Assembly: GCA_036583965.1 (NCBI GenBank)
Contig: JAZBQD010000015.1
Location: 68,480,830 to 68,544,829, forward strand
Direction of reading: 5' to 3'
Length of the DNA: 64,000 nt
From: Prunella strophiata
Lineage: Eukaryota; Chordata; Aves; Passeriformes; Prunellidae
Part shown: in pieces, positions 13,501 through 23,506 of the stretch
Numbering within the stretch: position 1 is the stretch's first letter
How the letters are laid out: the number at the start of each line of letters is the position of its first letter
Notes under the pieces: generated by a model
Told to the model about the DNA's origin: nothing
Databases searched by the model: none
The model's input: the letters and a program-made list of their open reading frames with translations, nothing else
Position numbers and translations under genes: made by a program

Positions 13501-13900
13501 GGCATGAAATGAGAGGGACAGTTGCTGACTCTTTTAAAACCTTATGTTTTAAGAATCATACTGCAGTAAGACTTGCTGATAATGGGGACACTCAAAACAA
13601 ATGGTTTTGGCACAGGGTTGATATCTTCACAAAAATACATATGGACAGGATCCCTTGTACTGGAAAATATTGCTGGTGTCAAATGGATGTGGAGAACTCA
13701 AAGTTGTAAACTGGAAAAATAAGTGCTATCTACCATTTGTTCCAGATTTAAGTACTCCATTTTAGGTTATGTGATTGTTCAAATCTAGATGGAGTTTACC
13801 AAACTGTGAGCTCATAATTTACTCATATCTTGTCTTCACATTAATGAACAGAATTTGAACCAGAGCATTTAATATATGGATTTAGTACATTAAATCTAAC

Positions 13901-14036
13901 TGACCCTCAGTTAGAGCATGGTGCTAATAACACCAAGATTGTGGGTTCAATCCCCATATGGGCCGTTCACTCAAGAGTTGCACTTGTTGGATCCTTGAGA
14001 GTCACTTCCAACTCGGAATATTCTGTCATCTATGGT
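13901..14036 (+). mobile_element. tRNA-Ile-derived SINE with CR1-like tail (TguSINE1-type)
   Basis: The head (about 13901-13964) resembles an isoleucine tRNA: CTCAGTTAGAGC (D-arm/A box, with about 5 bases missing), GGTGCTAATAACACC (anticodon arm with AAT), and GTGGGTTCAATCCCCAT (T-arm, B box 13944-13954), then GGGCC. It is followed by TTGTTGGATCCTTGAGAGTC, then ACTTCCAACTCGGAATATTC and TGT, which resembles the 3' end of CR1 in sense orientation. A tRNA-Ile head joined to a CR1 3' tail is the known design of the songbird SINE TguSINE1, mobilised by CR1. It is not a functional tRNA gene, because the acceptor 5' strand is missing. No clear target duplication is seen, as usual for CR1-driven elements. 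Confidence 0.85.
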
Positions 14037-14355
14037 CTAGAAGTAAATAAGATGCACTTTGTCTGCTCTTGGCTGATGTTTGTTAGTGCTGTGATTGGTG
14101 CTGCTGTATGCTTGATGCTGAATAGTTGGTTGTGAGCTCATAAACAGACACCTGAAGTGTAAATATATTTAATTCCTATCATTTTATCTGATCTGTTTAA
14201 CATTTCAAAGCATTAGCACTGTTCCCTCCCAAAGATGGTAAACTAGTGGCACATCCACAGCTTGTGTTGTCTTTTATCCCCCCATCTTAAAACTGAGGTA
14301 AATTTTCTGGCAATGTTTTTTTCTCATGCTAACAGTGAATTCTTCTTCCTTGTAG

Positions 14356-14566
14356 TAAAGCTGTGATGGATGTATTGGTTGATTTATGCAGCCAGTATCA
14401 CTTAAATCCATCTCAACATAGTCTTGAACTAAAGTCTTCAGGAACTCAACAAGTTCTGAGTTACAAGCCAAACACTTTGATAGGAGCACTGGATGTACAG
14501 ACAGTACTTCTGAAAGAGAAGATTCCTGAAGAGAAGGCAAAGCGACCTCTGCCAAGGGTCCCTGAG
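14356..14566 (+). CDS. COBL: COBL coding exon B (first half of the Cobl ubiquitin-like region)
   Basis: This is a coding exon of the actin nucleator cordon-bleu. The acceptor is TTCCTTGTAG|T and the donor CCTGAG|GTCAGT. The first base completes AGT (Ser) with the upstream exon; 70 full codons follow and the exon ends in phase 0. The peptide includes [20 protein letters not shown], a Leu/Glu-rich strand, [15 protein letters not shown] and [12 protein letters not shown], ending RVPE. These match the COBL pattern of MMDLLVELC-type helix, HLNPSHH, FKPNTLIGTL and KEKVPEEK, as recalled from mammalian COBL. COBLL1 differs at several of these positions. Known family biology places this in the conserved N-terminal part, which is ubiquitin-like in fold; partner binding cannot be read from the sequence. 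The exon sits 9.2 kb after exon A and 704 bp before exon C. Confidence 0.95.
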
Positions 14567-15270
14567 GTCAGTACTCTAGAGGGCTAAAATAATGCCATGA
14601 AACATCATTCCATTCCTATGATTTCAGTTATTCCAATCTTTCCATCTTTAAACCAGATAGGAAAGACATAGGATTGATTATAACCTGCTTTACTAGCTTA
14701 ACTAATAATGTTTTGCATGTAGATTAGCAGAGGCTAGTCTAGACATTTAGACCAAATGGTATGTTGCATGTGGTTGGAAATCTGAAGATTAGGGCAATTG
14801 AAAATTGCAGTAATGGCTGAAATGAGTGTTGTGGGGTTGTGTGGAGATAGTATTTTGGTGATATTTTGTGTACCATCTTCACTGGAAGATATGGGAGAAG
14901 GCTGATCATTAATAAATATATTTCACAATGCAGTGAAGATAAGTAGTCATATTCCAAATGTTTGCTGAAATTTTTTATTGTTCTAATAACTATATCTAAT
15001 TATACTCTCCCACCTTTCGAAGTGGGACTTGTAAACCTTTACATTACATCTGCCTCTGATTCCTTTTCCTTCTTTGCATGTTCTTGTGAATGTCTCCTTA
15101 GTGGAAAGTGAGGTCTGAGATTTTATTGTTTGAAATATTATTTTTTGCAGTGTGGGGTAAGTTTGCCTAGGAATAGTCAAGACAACTTGGAAATCCCCAG
15201 TGCTTTTCTCATTGTGAGGTGGCCCATCCACCACAGAAGGAACACTGAGAGTTTGTGTTTGTTTCTGCAG
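14567..15270 (+). other. COBL intron between exons B and C (704 nt)
   Basis: This is a short intron with GTCAGT donor and TTTCTGCAG acceptor. It has no recognisable repeat and no additional exon. The open frame running from 15130 into exon C is partly intronic read-through. Confidence 0.9.
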
Positions 15271-15499
15271 AAATCTGTGAGGCTGGTAGTGAACTACCTG
15301 AAGACACAGAAGGCTGTGGTTCGAGTTAGTCCAGAGGTGCCTCTCCACAACATCATCCCAGCTATCTGTGAGAAGTGTGAAGTCAGTCAAGAGCACATTG
15401 TTCTTCTGCGGGACGGCATAACTGGGGAAGAGCTGGAGCTTACCAAGTCCTTGGAGGAGCTAGGGATAAAGGAGCTGTATGCCTGGGACAGAAAAAAAG
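15271..15499 (+). CDS. COBL: COBL coding exon C (core of the Cobl domain)
   Basis: This is the best conserved exon of the gene in this window. The acceptor is GTTTGTTTCTGCAG|AAA and the donor AAAAAAAG|GTGAGC. It starts in phase 0 and holds 76 full codons plus one base (phase 1). It encodes the Cobl domain proper: [58 protein letters not shown] and [13 protein letters not shown]. That is a beta-hairpin, a helix with a CxxC-like pair of cysteines, and ending strands typical of the ubiquitin-like family. It is almost collinear with mammalian COBL and clearly closer to it than to COBLL1 (which has INFKKTQKTIVRVSP there, as recalled). The frame stays open past the donor for about 100 nt, but that read-through is intronic. 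The phase-1 end allows joining either to exon D directly or to the candidate microexon at 17583. Confidence 0.96.
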
Positions 15500-15589
15500 G
15501 TGAGCTAAGACTGAAAGCAGTCACTGCAGGGTTATATGATGTGGCAACAATATTATGGGCAATTAAAAGCATTTGTGCTGCCATTCTTT

Positions 15590-16000
15590 TGGGGTCCAGC
15601 TGAAACAGCAGAGTGAGATCTCAGTCCGGAGAGCAGCACGGATTTGTTCAGTGAGCTGTGCCCAGAGCAGCAGCCAGGTCAGCAATGTGCCCAGCCTGTC
15701 CCTGGATGCTCTTGGGCCTTGTGCCAGGCTGGGCTGGACTCTGGCAGGGTGCAGGTTGGCCTAGGGCAGGGCAAAAGGAGGAGCTTTGCTGAGTCCCAGA
15801 GCTGCTGTTGGTAGAGGTGCACATTGTACAAGGAGCCCCGTCCAGGCCGAGTCTGTCACCTACCTGTGCTGTGGGCTGGAGAGAAGGAAAGAAGAGACAT
15901 GCCATAGTCATGGCAGCTGTGAAAGCTGAGAGGCAGAGGCAACAGACCAGGGCTTATGAGAAACAGTCTGGACAGGATCAGAGACCATTCCTCCAAAGAG
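15590..16000. repeat. GC-richer block of unknown origin, possibly an unrecognised repeat
   Basis: About 400 bp rich in CAGC, CTGG and GGCC words stands out from the AT-rich intron. It begins just after the open frame that follows exon C and fades near 16000. There is no LTR terminus, target duplication, CR1 landmark or splice-site pair with a convincing coding frame. A degraded LTR or other interspersed repeat is my best guess; an old exonised or regulatory segment is an alternative. Confidence 0.3.
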
Positions 16001-16816
16001 CACAGTTACTGATGGTTTAGTGAAGAGGAGCTAAGAGGTATTTGTATGTAAAATTTTGTTCTCATGTTTGCCTATCCTCACTTTCTGTTCTCATAGACAA
16101 AATTGTAATATCAGCCTCTCGAGTTGAGTTTTATCAGCCTGATTATGTATTCAAATAGCATAATTCTGTGCTTTAAAATATACCTGCTTTAAAAACACAC
16201 ATTGACAAGCACTACTTCCTTTGAGTTCAGATAGTGATATTCATTAAAATTGTCTCCTGCAGTTTTTCTCAATCGCTACCACTTCCAGCATGGTAAATGT
16301 CCTTATTTATTGTTTAGATAACGTAATTCTTGTAGGTGCTGAGCTGTAGGCTTATTTTTTATTTATAAAATTACTTATTTATGTTGACATTCTGTCTCTT
16401 CTTTCCAACTCTTTGATAAGTGAAAGTTCTACCTCTGTGCGAGTCAAATTTCAGTGAGTTTAGTCTTCTAAGTAAACTAACTATCTCCTTTTCTTTTGAA
16501 TTGCTGGGATGTTCCAAAAAGAGTCTGACAACATGTCATAACTCAATTGCATGTTTGTTTTTTTCAAGACATGTTTATTGTAATTAAGCTAACCATTTTG
16601 GAGCAACATATTGAACGTGGAGTGTATTCAACAGGATTCATTCAACATACTTCAGGGACAACTTAGAGTAATTATCATAAGCCTTTAGTAAAGTCTTTTC
16701 TTTCAAATGAAAGGGCTGGTATATATGCTAGTACAGTGTTGGTCCTCAAATTTGGTTGAAGCCTATACAGTCAAAACCAAGACTTTACTACAGGGCTGGG
16801 ATTATAGCAGCAAATT

Positions 16817-16870
16817 ATCACAGAATCACAGAATATATTGAGTTGAAAGAACCCACAAAGATCTGCACAT
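16817..16870 (-). mobile_element. Short CR1 3'-end scrap, reverse orientation
   Basis: TCACAGAATCACAGAATATA followed by TTGAGTTGAAAGAACCCACA and AAGAT matches the reverse complement of a CR1 3' terminus (usually GAGTTGGAAGGGACCCACAAGGAT). Similarity fades after about 16870. Confidence 0.8.
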
Positions 16871-17582
16871 CATAATGTGCTGCTCTCTGCATCAGCTTTT
16901 CTTTTTTATATTCTATTCTTTTTTAACCTTTCAGTATTCGTTTCCTTTCATAATGATAAAATCCCCCTGATCCTGAGTATAATTCAATCTTTTGTGCTTT
17001 CCTCTTACCACCATGGTGTCTGACAAAAACAGTAAATACACATAAAATTTACAAGAATTTTTCCTTTTTTTCAGCAAATTTCTTACTCAATGTTCTCATT
17101 TGCAATATCCAAGAGGAATAAACCCATTCAGTAGCAGTTAGTTGGTGACTTCTGCATTGAGTGGGTATCTAGCCTGTTTACTTAACAGAAAATAGATTTT
17201 TAAAATGCATTCTCACTAACAAGTAGGGTATCACAGGTGCTGAGAGCCATAGACTGTGCTTGTAAGAGCAGATTCTAGAAAAACGCCTGAAACAGGAAAC
17301 ACCAAGAGCTGAAGGATTATTAAAAGAGAAGCTCTGCTGCCACCTGCTTACTTAATTCTATTTAGCAGTTGAAGCAGCTTCATGACTGAATCAGGAATTA
17401 TTACGAATGCAGCTAAACTGCTTTGGTAGCAGCTCTGCATGTGTGCTGTCAGTAAACCTTTTTTCTTCTGTAATGCTTAGGAAAAGAGGTGCTAGGACTA
17501 ATTAATGAATATTGTGCTTTACAGGGATATATTAGAACTTTAATGTGTTTTCTCTTATTCTTTCATTGCCTGACTCTTCCAG

Positions 17583-17627
17583 TTCCTCCATCAAAAACTC
17601 AATCTGAACCTTCTCTGAACTATAGAG
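17583..17627 (+). CDS. COBL: Candidate 45-nt cassette exon of COBL (phase 1-1)
   Basis: A strong pyrimidine tract (about 17549-17580) ends in CTTCCAG at 17582, and a GAG|GTACTG donor follows 17627. The 45 nt between them are exactly 15 codons and fit the phase left by exon C (1) and needed by exon D (1). Spliced in, the peptide is V-P-P-S-K-T-Q-S-E-P-S-L-N-Y-R, followed by Glu completed from exon D. There is no stop and the frame is preserved with or without it. The composition (Pro, Ser, Lys, Gln) suits the disordered linker after the Cobl domain. I infer an optional microexon; I cannot confirm its use. The donor is only moderate, so a chance pair of sites remains possible. Confidence 0.55.
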
Positions 17628-18781
17628 GTACTGTATGATGCTGCTGAGGGGAAGCTTCACTGTCTTTAACTCTTTCACTTCGCTCTATGTTTAATGTGGG
17701 TTTTGTCAGTAGATCTTTCAGAATGTGAAGTGCTGTAGAGAAACAAGCTGGTTTTATCTGTTTTGTCTTTCCAAAGTGTTGCTTACATGTCTTGTGCTTC
17801 TACTAAGAACAAACACATTCTGTGCATACTGTCCATTCAGTAACAGCCATTAAAACACCAGCAAGTAACAAATTCTGCTATTTATCTGTTTTGTGTTGTG
17901 GTGTATCTCTGTAGATTCCAAGCCTGTTCAGTTTACCTCAATCGTGATTAGGGTAAATTTCAGAGTTACTAAATTTCCAAGGTCTCTTGGGTTCAAAATT
18001 TATTTAGTAGCAAAGGCAGAAAATTTGGATGTCTGTGAGATCTTCCACTGATTTCAATTTATGTGCAGCAAAGCACTTTAATATCAAATGTATCTATTCA
18101 GGTTACATCAGGTGACTGAATAGATACTGACTCCTGAATTGTTACAGTACTTGGGGATGGATTAAATTATATTGGTGCTTCTGCTTCCAGTCAAATAGAA
18201 AATGTGTGTATTTGGTCCTTTTCCCCATTGAGTCTGTTTTAATACATTGTTTAAATTAATTATCCTCAAGAAAGGTATGGTTGATTTCTAATGAGTTTTA
18301 CTTCTTTGCATTACTCGTAGACACAACATATCCAAAGTAAAACTGGATAACTTATTTAAACTTTTATGAAGAAAGTCCACCTCCAGTAGGTGACAGTCAT
18401 TGAGCAAATCTTAGTTCATGGCCTCTTGCCTTCACTAATGGCAGCACTATTCTGCCTAATCCTCTGTCATTACCTGCTGTGGCTTCCTCTTACATGGAGA
18501 TCATTTCATCTCTAGGTGAAATATGTACTGTATTTATTTAAGAAAAAGTTATACAGGTTGGTAAAGACTAATTATTTTGATATTATATGCATTACTTAAA
18601 TCCTAATTTATTTGGATTACACAATGTTCAATGACAGTGTTGGTGATCAGCTGCTACATTAGCCTTTCCACAGCATTGTTTGCATTTGAAGACTATGCAA
18701 GTAAAGGAATCATCCATATCTAGACACAGCCCAGCCCCAAACAAGAAACCAGCATAGGTAGTGCTTAGTATTTAAGAAAAG

Positions 18782-18854
18782 CATCAATTCATTACGGTAT
18801 TTCTTTGCAGTGCAGTTGCAAAGAACTGCAAAGAAATACAGTAATGAATTGATG
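18782..18854. repeat. Near-perfect inverted repeat (30-bp stem, 13-nt loop)
   Basis: The left arm 18782-18811 (catcaattcattacggtatt...) pairs with the right arm 18825-18854 (...aatgaattgatg) at 29 of 30 positions. The single mismatch is at 18796/18840. The loop is 18812-18824. The transcript on either strand would fold into a hairpin of pre-miRNA size. It may instead be a tiny palindromic transposon remnant. No target duplication was obvious. Confidence 0.9.
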
Positions 18855-19619
18855 TAAGGATAGTTTCTCCTTGTTGTCCTTTGCGTTTATTGTTTATGTT
18901 TAACACCTTCTGACACATGAGATTGTTTGTATGCAAAAGTGATCTGTGTGAAAATCACTTTGTGTTTTATGCAAATAAATTTACAAGAGTTCTGGGATGA
19001 GGTTTTTCAGTGAAGTAAGCCTTTATTTTGTGTCAACAAAATAATAATAAGTAAATACTTTTGAATTTGAGTTTTAATTGTTATTAAGCAAATATTTACA
19101 AGAGAAAGTAAAGAAAGTGTTTTTTCTCATGTGAACTAAACTTTTTGAATGCTAGTGGAATAATCTCATGTGCTTGGAAAGATTTCTAATATTATGCAGA
19201 GTCCATTTAAAAAAGTGAGAGCGCTTCATCATCTGTGTATTAAATGGGTAATGTTGTTTCCTGAAATGCATGATTGTGTCACTTTTCTCATCCAGGTTGT
19301 GGATGAGAAACTGAAGGGGGAAACTGTAGGGATACTAAATGGTATGAGAACTCATGCAATTTCTTAAGCAGGTTCAAGGAAGACACATATGAGTTCTTAC
19401 ACCCTGAAATACCTTATAAACTCCCCTCTTTTCCCACCTGAAGTAAAAGCACCAAGATAAGAAAGATGACCACAACCAGCAAATGCAAATTCTAAAGAGT
19501 GCCCCGTTTCCAAGAGGAGGGTCTTTTTCCTTCCTCTTGGAAACAGAAGGAAGAGCTTTATCCAAATTACACATTTAGAATCTCTTGTTTAAGTTCACAG
19601 TATCAAGTCAGAGCTATGA

Positions 19620-19694
19620 ATTGTTAAAGATGCTCACCAGTATATCTTTTTTCAATTAATTGTTAAAGATACTCAACATTATATCTTTTTTTAG
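19620..19694. repeat. Imperfect tandem duplication, two copies, period 39
   Basis: TTGTTAAAGATGCTCACCAG plus TATATCTTTTTT is repeated as TTGTTAAAGATACTCAACAT plus TATATCTTTTTTT 39 bases later. It is a local duplication in the intron. Confidence 0.85.
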
Positions 19695-20050
19695 GTCTTT
19701 GGAGTTTTTTAGTATTATGGCACTGTATGGGATTTAAGTGATACATCTAACAATTTCTAATTTCTGAAGTCATAAGCAATTTGCTCATGTTTTGCCTTTT
19801 AATAAGGGTTACTGGATTGTGATTGAAAGTCTAGTGCACTATATTAAATTATTCCATTTGATATTGGAATATGCTCAGAACACATGAAAGTTTGATGACA
19901 AAGTGTAGGATCTGGCTGTTACTTATATAATCCAGTCCACAATATCTTCAACTCATAAAAATCCAGCATTAACCCAGGACATTTTAAAGTACTCATCTTG
20001 TGAATCTGTATTTCAAAAATGTAACAACCATTCCATTAAAATTTTTTCAG

Positions 20051-20145
20051 AACCAAATCGAAAGGCTTCAGTAAGCAGTGATGCAATAGAGAAAGAAAAG
20101 ACAAGACTTCTGGGATTGTTTAATGCTGATAGAAGAGACAGCAAG
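20051..20145 (+). CDS. COBL: COBL coding exon D (basic linker after the Cobl domain)
   Basis: The acceptor is AAATTTTTTCAG|AA and the donor AGCAAG|GTAAGT. Two bases complete a Glu codon with the phase-1 end of the preceding exon; 31 codons follow and the exon ends in phase 0. The peptide contains PNRKASVSSDAIEKEKTRLL, then GLFNADRRDSK. It lines up with the mammalian COBL linker that carries FRKSSL, DKEKKKFLGFF and NKRSNSK, so the KEK...LGxF core and the basic C-terminal end are kept. The function of this segment cannot be read directly. It is a charged linker between the ubiquitin-like domain and the proline-rich KRAP region, and the RKAS context looks like a basophilic kinase site, which is inference. 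Confidence 0.9.
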
Positions 20146-23100
20146 GTAAGTGTCCAGCAGTGTACTGCTCACTTTCTTTCCAGATCTGTTATGTCTGTAG
20201 GTGGTGGCATTTGTTTGGCCTGCCTTCCTTTTCCTTCCAGAGAGTAATCTGTTAACAGGGGCATAAACTGTATGTGATCAGTGCAGCCTGATGGAAATAT
20301 CACCTGCTTATTGAAGGAGTCAAGCATGTTGACCATTTACTTTTGTCTTTTTTTTTTTTTCAATGCTGTGAGTTCAGTAGGTGTTAAGAAAGGGCAGTAG
20401 TTTCAAGCAACCTGTGTCTGCTTATTAGTAGTACTCACATTATAAAATGCATTTATGAAAGGACTGATGTAATACAGAACAATTTAGTTACTGAGTAGAT
20501 GTGTCTTATGACCTCTTCTGTGCAAGGGTGATCATCTCTTTTAAAGCATTTATGCCTCTTGGAAGCTCTGTGCAGGCACCCCATTGCCTTCTCCAAGTCT
20601 TTAAAGCTGATGAATCAGGTATAGAAGAAATAATTTCCAATACTGAACAGAAAGATTAGTCTCTGCTGGGGGTACATGCTAGCCATTTTAAACTTTGTAT
20701 TCTTTAACTGAAAAATTTAGGAAAGAAATTTTGTATTAAATACTTCTGTTGAGATACATTTATGAAGAATATTTCATTTATCACAGGAATAAAATACAGA
20801 AGAACTTTCTGACTTAACACGGAAAAAAATTGTGGGCTTTTAACTTCATACTTTTTGCATTCTTTACTAAAAATATTGGTGTTTTGGATATAAAGTGTTT
20901 AATACTCTAGGATGTCAGAGGTAAAAAGGAGCTTTCTTTTTTCTGGTTTAAACTCTCCAAGGCTTTGGAGTGGAATTACAAAATGTGTATCTGATTAACT
21001 GGCAGAAAGAAACATTTGCTTGCTAATGGGCTGGTGTTTTACTTATCCAGTCCTCTCAGTCACATTTGCAAAACTGTGAAGTCTTTTCAAAATCTCTCAC
21101 AGTTGTCTGTCCTTTTTATTCATGATTAAATTTGTGGTGCTTTTGCTAGGGAATAGAATCCTTTATGGACATTTTGAATTGCTGTTGAAAAACCTTATTT
21201 CTGTCATAGATACTAAACTATTCTTAATATCTTATAAGGGACACATGAGAACTATTTTATGAGATAAGAAGTCAGTCACTTTCAGAGTGTTTTTCCACTG
21301 TAAGAAAATACTTCCTATATTTAAGGGAAGAAATTATAACTGGAGTGATAATACTGTATCTGCTCACAAGAATCAAGTAAACAAGGGATCACAACCTGAG
21401 CCTCTAGAGCACGCTGTGGTGCTGTAATTCCTCTGGAAGTGCCAAACACATTACAGCATGCAGTTTCTGCATCATACTTTGTCCTCTCATTCCATTTTAC
21501 TGAACTTGGGTGTGCTATCTGTGTCCTTGCCATTCTAACTCATGAAGCAGATCAGTTTTAAAGTATTGATGATTGCGATCTTAGCAAAAGTTGCTATGAA
21601 GGAATTCAATGGTTACATCCTAATTCAATGGTTACTGCAGTGGGTTTCTCACAGCTCAGTTGGAAATGTGTTCAAAGATTGCAAGCTCCTCTCTTTTTTT
21701 CTGTTGTCTTTCTCTTACTTGTTAAAGCAAAGGAGGTGATACTGAGTTTTTCAAAATAAAAATTTGAAAAAATGCTAAGAACATTGAGGGTGAGTTAAAT
21801 TTAAACTTGTACTTGACCTGGGAAAAAGTAGCAGCTGTACACATAAGTATGAGCTTCTAAATTTGAGGAAGTCTTTCTTGCTGATAGTTCTGCAAAGTTA
21901 ATGATTTTTCTTGGTCATTTCTTTATTGGACACTTACTTTCAAATGGCAGTTACTCTGTAGGAAAAGAAACTAAATCAGTCATTTTGTGTAGTCAAGCAA
22001 GAAGTCACTGTTGCTTTCACAAACCTCTGGGAATTTAAAACATGATAGAAGAATTACTGAAAACTGAAGAATAGCACAGCCCCCAGGAGCAAGCAGGTGT
22101 TAATTCGGCATAATATATCTGACTTGCTATTGTGAAAGCTTTGTAACCAAAACAGCAGTGAAACTGCTGAACAGACTTAGCAGGATGAGGGCAAATTAAT
22201 CAAGTTCTTTAATGAAAGATTTGATAGGTTTATTAAGGGATTAATGATGGGATGCCTTGTGATTTCAGGGACCTGGAATCAAAACCCCAGGGTGCCTAAA
22301 CTCTGCTCTTTATGGTTTTTTTTACATTTTTACTCCCTCACAAGGCTTCAGTTGGTTCTGTTTATTTTTTTTGTTTGCATTGTGATTTGCAGTGGTGAGG
22401 TGTGTGTGTGTATGTGGTCATGCATAGTCTCTGTATTAGAACTATTTGATAGGAAGAATTGTTCAAAGTTCTGCAAAGTAATAGGACTGCAGACTTGCAG
22501 GCGTTTGCAAGGGGAAGGCAATTTCTTTTGCAAGGGAAGAAGAGTGTTAGCCTGTGTTGCAAACTGTCCTGGATCAGATGTCACTACAGGCTCATGCTCA
22601 GATTTCCATGCCCATGCACATGCTTTCTTTCTCAGCTGGCTCACTGAGAGCAGTAATTGTGGTATGACAATACACCAGACCTAACTTTTCCAAAAAAACC
22701 TTTCCATTGTATTGAAAACACTGTGACATAGATTGAAAGCGAAGTCCTACTCTCATGGCTGGTACAAATTTGTTAAAAGTATTTCTTTGGTTAACTTTGT
22801 ACTGGCAGGCTTAATGCCAGATCAGGTATCATCTTGTTCTCTTCCATTCTAATTTTATGCTGGATCAGTTACCCTCTGTTCTCCTGCAGCTGGCATAAAA
22901 AACATAAAGGTGGCATGAACTCCATTTATTTACAATGTTAAATGTAGTTGTTTGCCTGAGGCTAAAGCCAGATCAAATTAGCACTGCTAAACGATCAGTA
23001 GAGCAGAGGTGCTATGCAGACAATCATGGGATCTAGGCTTAAGTAGGGTATGTGCTAGCACACAGGAACAGCTCCTTCATGGAGAAATGGCAAGGAAGGA

Positions 23101-23422
23101 GCTCCCTGCTGGTTCCATTGTGTCTGTGGGTATAGCAGAGACCAGCAGTCTGGTCCCTGACATTACAGGAATTGGTTACTCCCTATTTTTATCCTTGCCT
23201 AAGAATTTTGCATTCTTAAATATTTTTGCTGATGGTTTTCTTAGCTTCTTGCCTACATCAGTGAATTTTGCAGACTACTTCAGAGTTTCTTAGCAATCAG
23301 GTCCAGCACTACTGAGACAGTTTGTCTTGGTTCCATCATTGGGTTTGGTATTTTGCTCTGGCATGTTTTTGCAGTTTTGTTTCCTTTGCTGCTGCTGTGT
23401 AGGACACTTGTTTGTGTTGCAG
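20146..23422 (+). other. COBL intron between exons D and E (3277 nt)
   Basis: Donor is GTAAGT and acceptor is TTGCAG. Apart from a T run near 20348-20360 and a short GT-rich patch near 22400, I see no repeat or extra exon. The 146-codon open frame at 22244-22684 shows no family resemblance and looks like chance. Confidence 0.8.
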
Positions 23423-23506
23423 ACAGAAGAATACTTGAGGATGAGCAGAGATTGTGGTGAGGAGGATGTTTTTAGTTCTGCATCTACAAGTGAAGGAAGC
23501 TTGGAT
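23423..23506 (+). CDS. COBL: COBL coding exon E (84-nt acidic/serine-rich linker, frame-neutral)
   Basis: The acceptor is TGTTTGTGTTGCAG|ACA and the donor GAT|GTAAGT. The exon is exactly 28 codons, phase 0 to phase 0, so inclusion or skipping does not change the frame. The peptide is TEEYLRMSRDCGEEDVFSSA followed by STSEGSLD, an acidic and serine-rich stretch. Mammalian COBL, as recalled, has a similar acidic exon-sized insertion after the SNSK motif in some isoforms and lacks it in others; this suggests an alternatively spliced exon, though isoform use cannot be seen here. Its neighbours are exon D, 3.3 kb upstream, and exon F, 24 kb downstream. Strong splice sites and the frame fit make it a real exon. 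Confidence 0.85.

Larger units (their letters stand above)
5167..14355 (+). other. COBL intron between exons A and B (9189 nt)
   Basis: It contains a solo LTR (about 5958-6272), a 24-base T run at 7741-7764 followed by a second one, two CR1 fragments (about 9512-9871 and 10228-10535) and a tRNA-derived SINE (about 13901-14036). A perfect 16-bp palindrome (gttgttggccaacaac) lies at 12914-12929. No further coding exon was seen. Confidence 0.8.
15500..20050 (+). other. COBL intron between exons C and D (4551 nt)
   Basis: It holds a GC-richer block (about 15590-16000), a short CR1 scrap (about 16817-16870), the candidate 45-nt exon (17583-17627), a 30-bp-stem hairpin (18782-18854) and an imperfect 39-bp tandem duplication (about 19620-19694). 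The rest is unremarkable AT-rich sequence. Confidence 0.8.

Noticed and set aside
13901..13964. Possible functional tRNA-Ile gene
   Set aside because: The 5' acceptor strand and part of the D-arm are missing and a CR1-like tail follows, so it is a SINE head.
14983..15396. 137-codon - strand frame
   Set aside because: It is antisense to COBL exon C, whose + strand reading has clear homology and splice sites.
22244..22684. 146-codon open frame on the + strand
   Set aside because: It shows no family resemblance or codon-like composition, runs through GT-rich simple sequence, and has a competing open frame on the other strand. It looks like chance in an intron.
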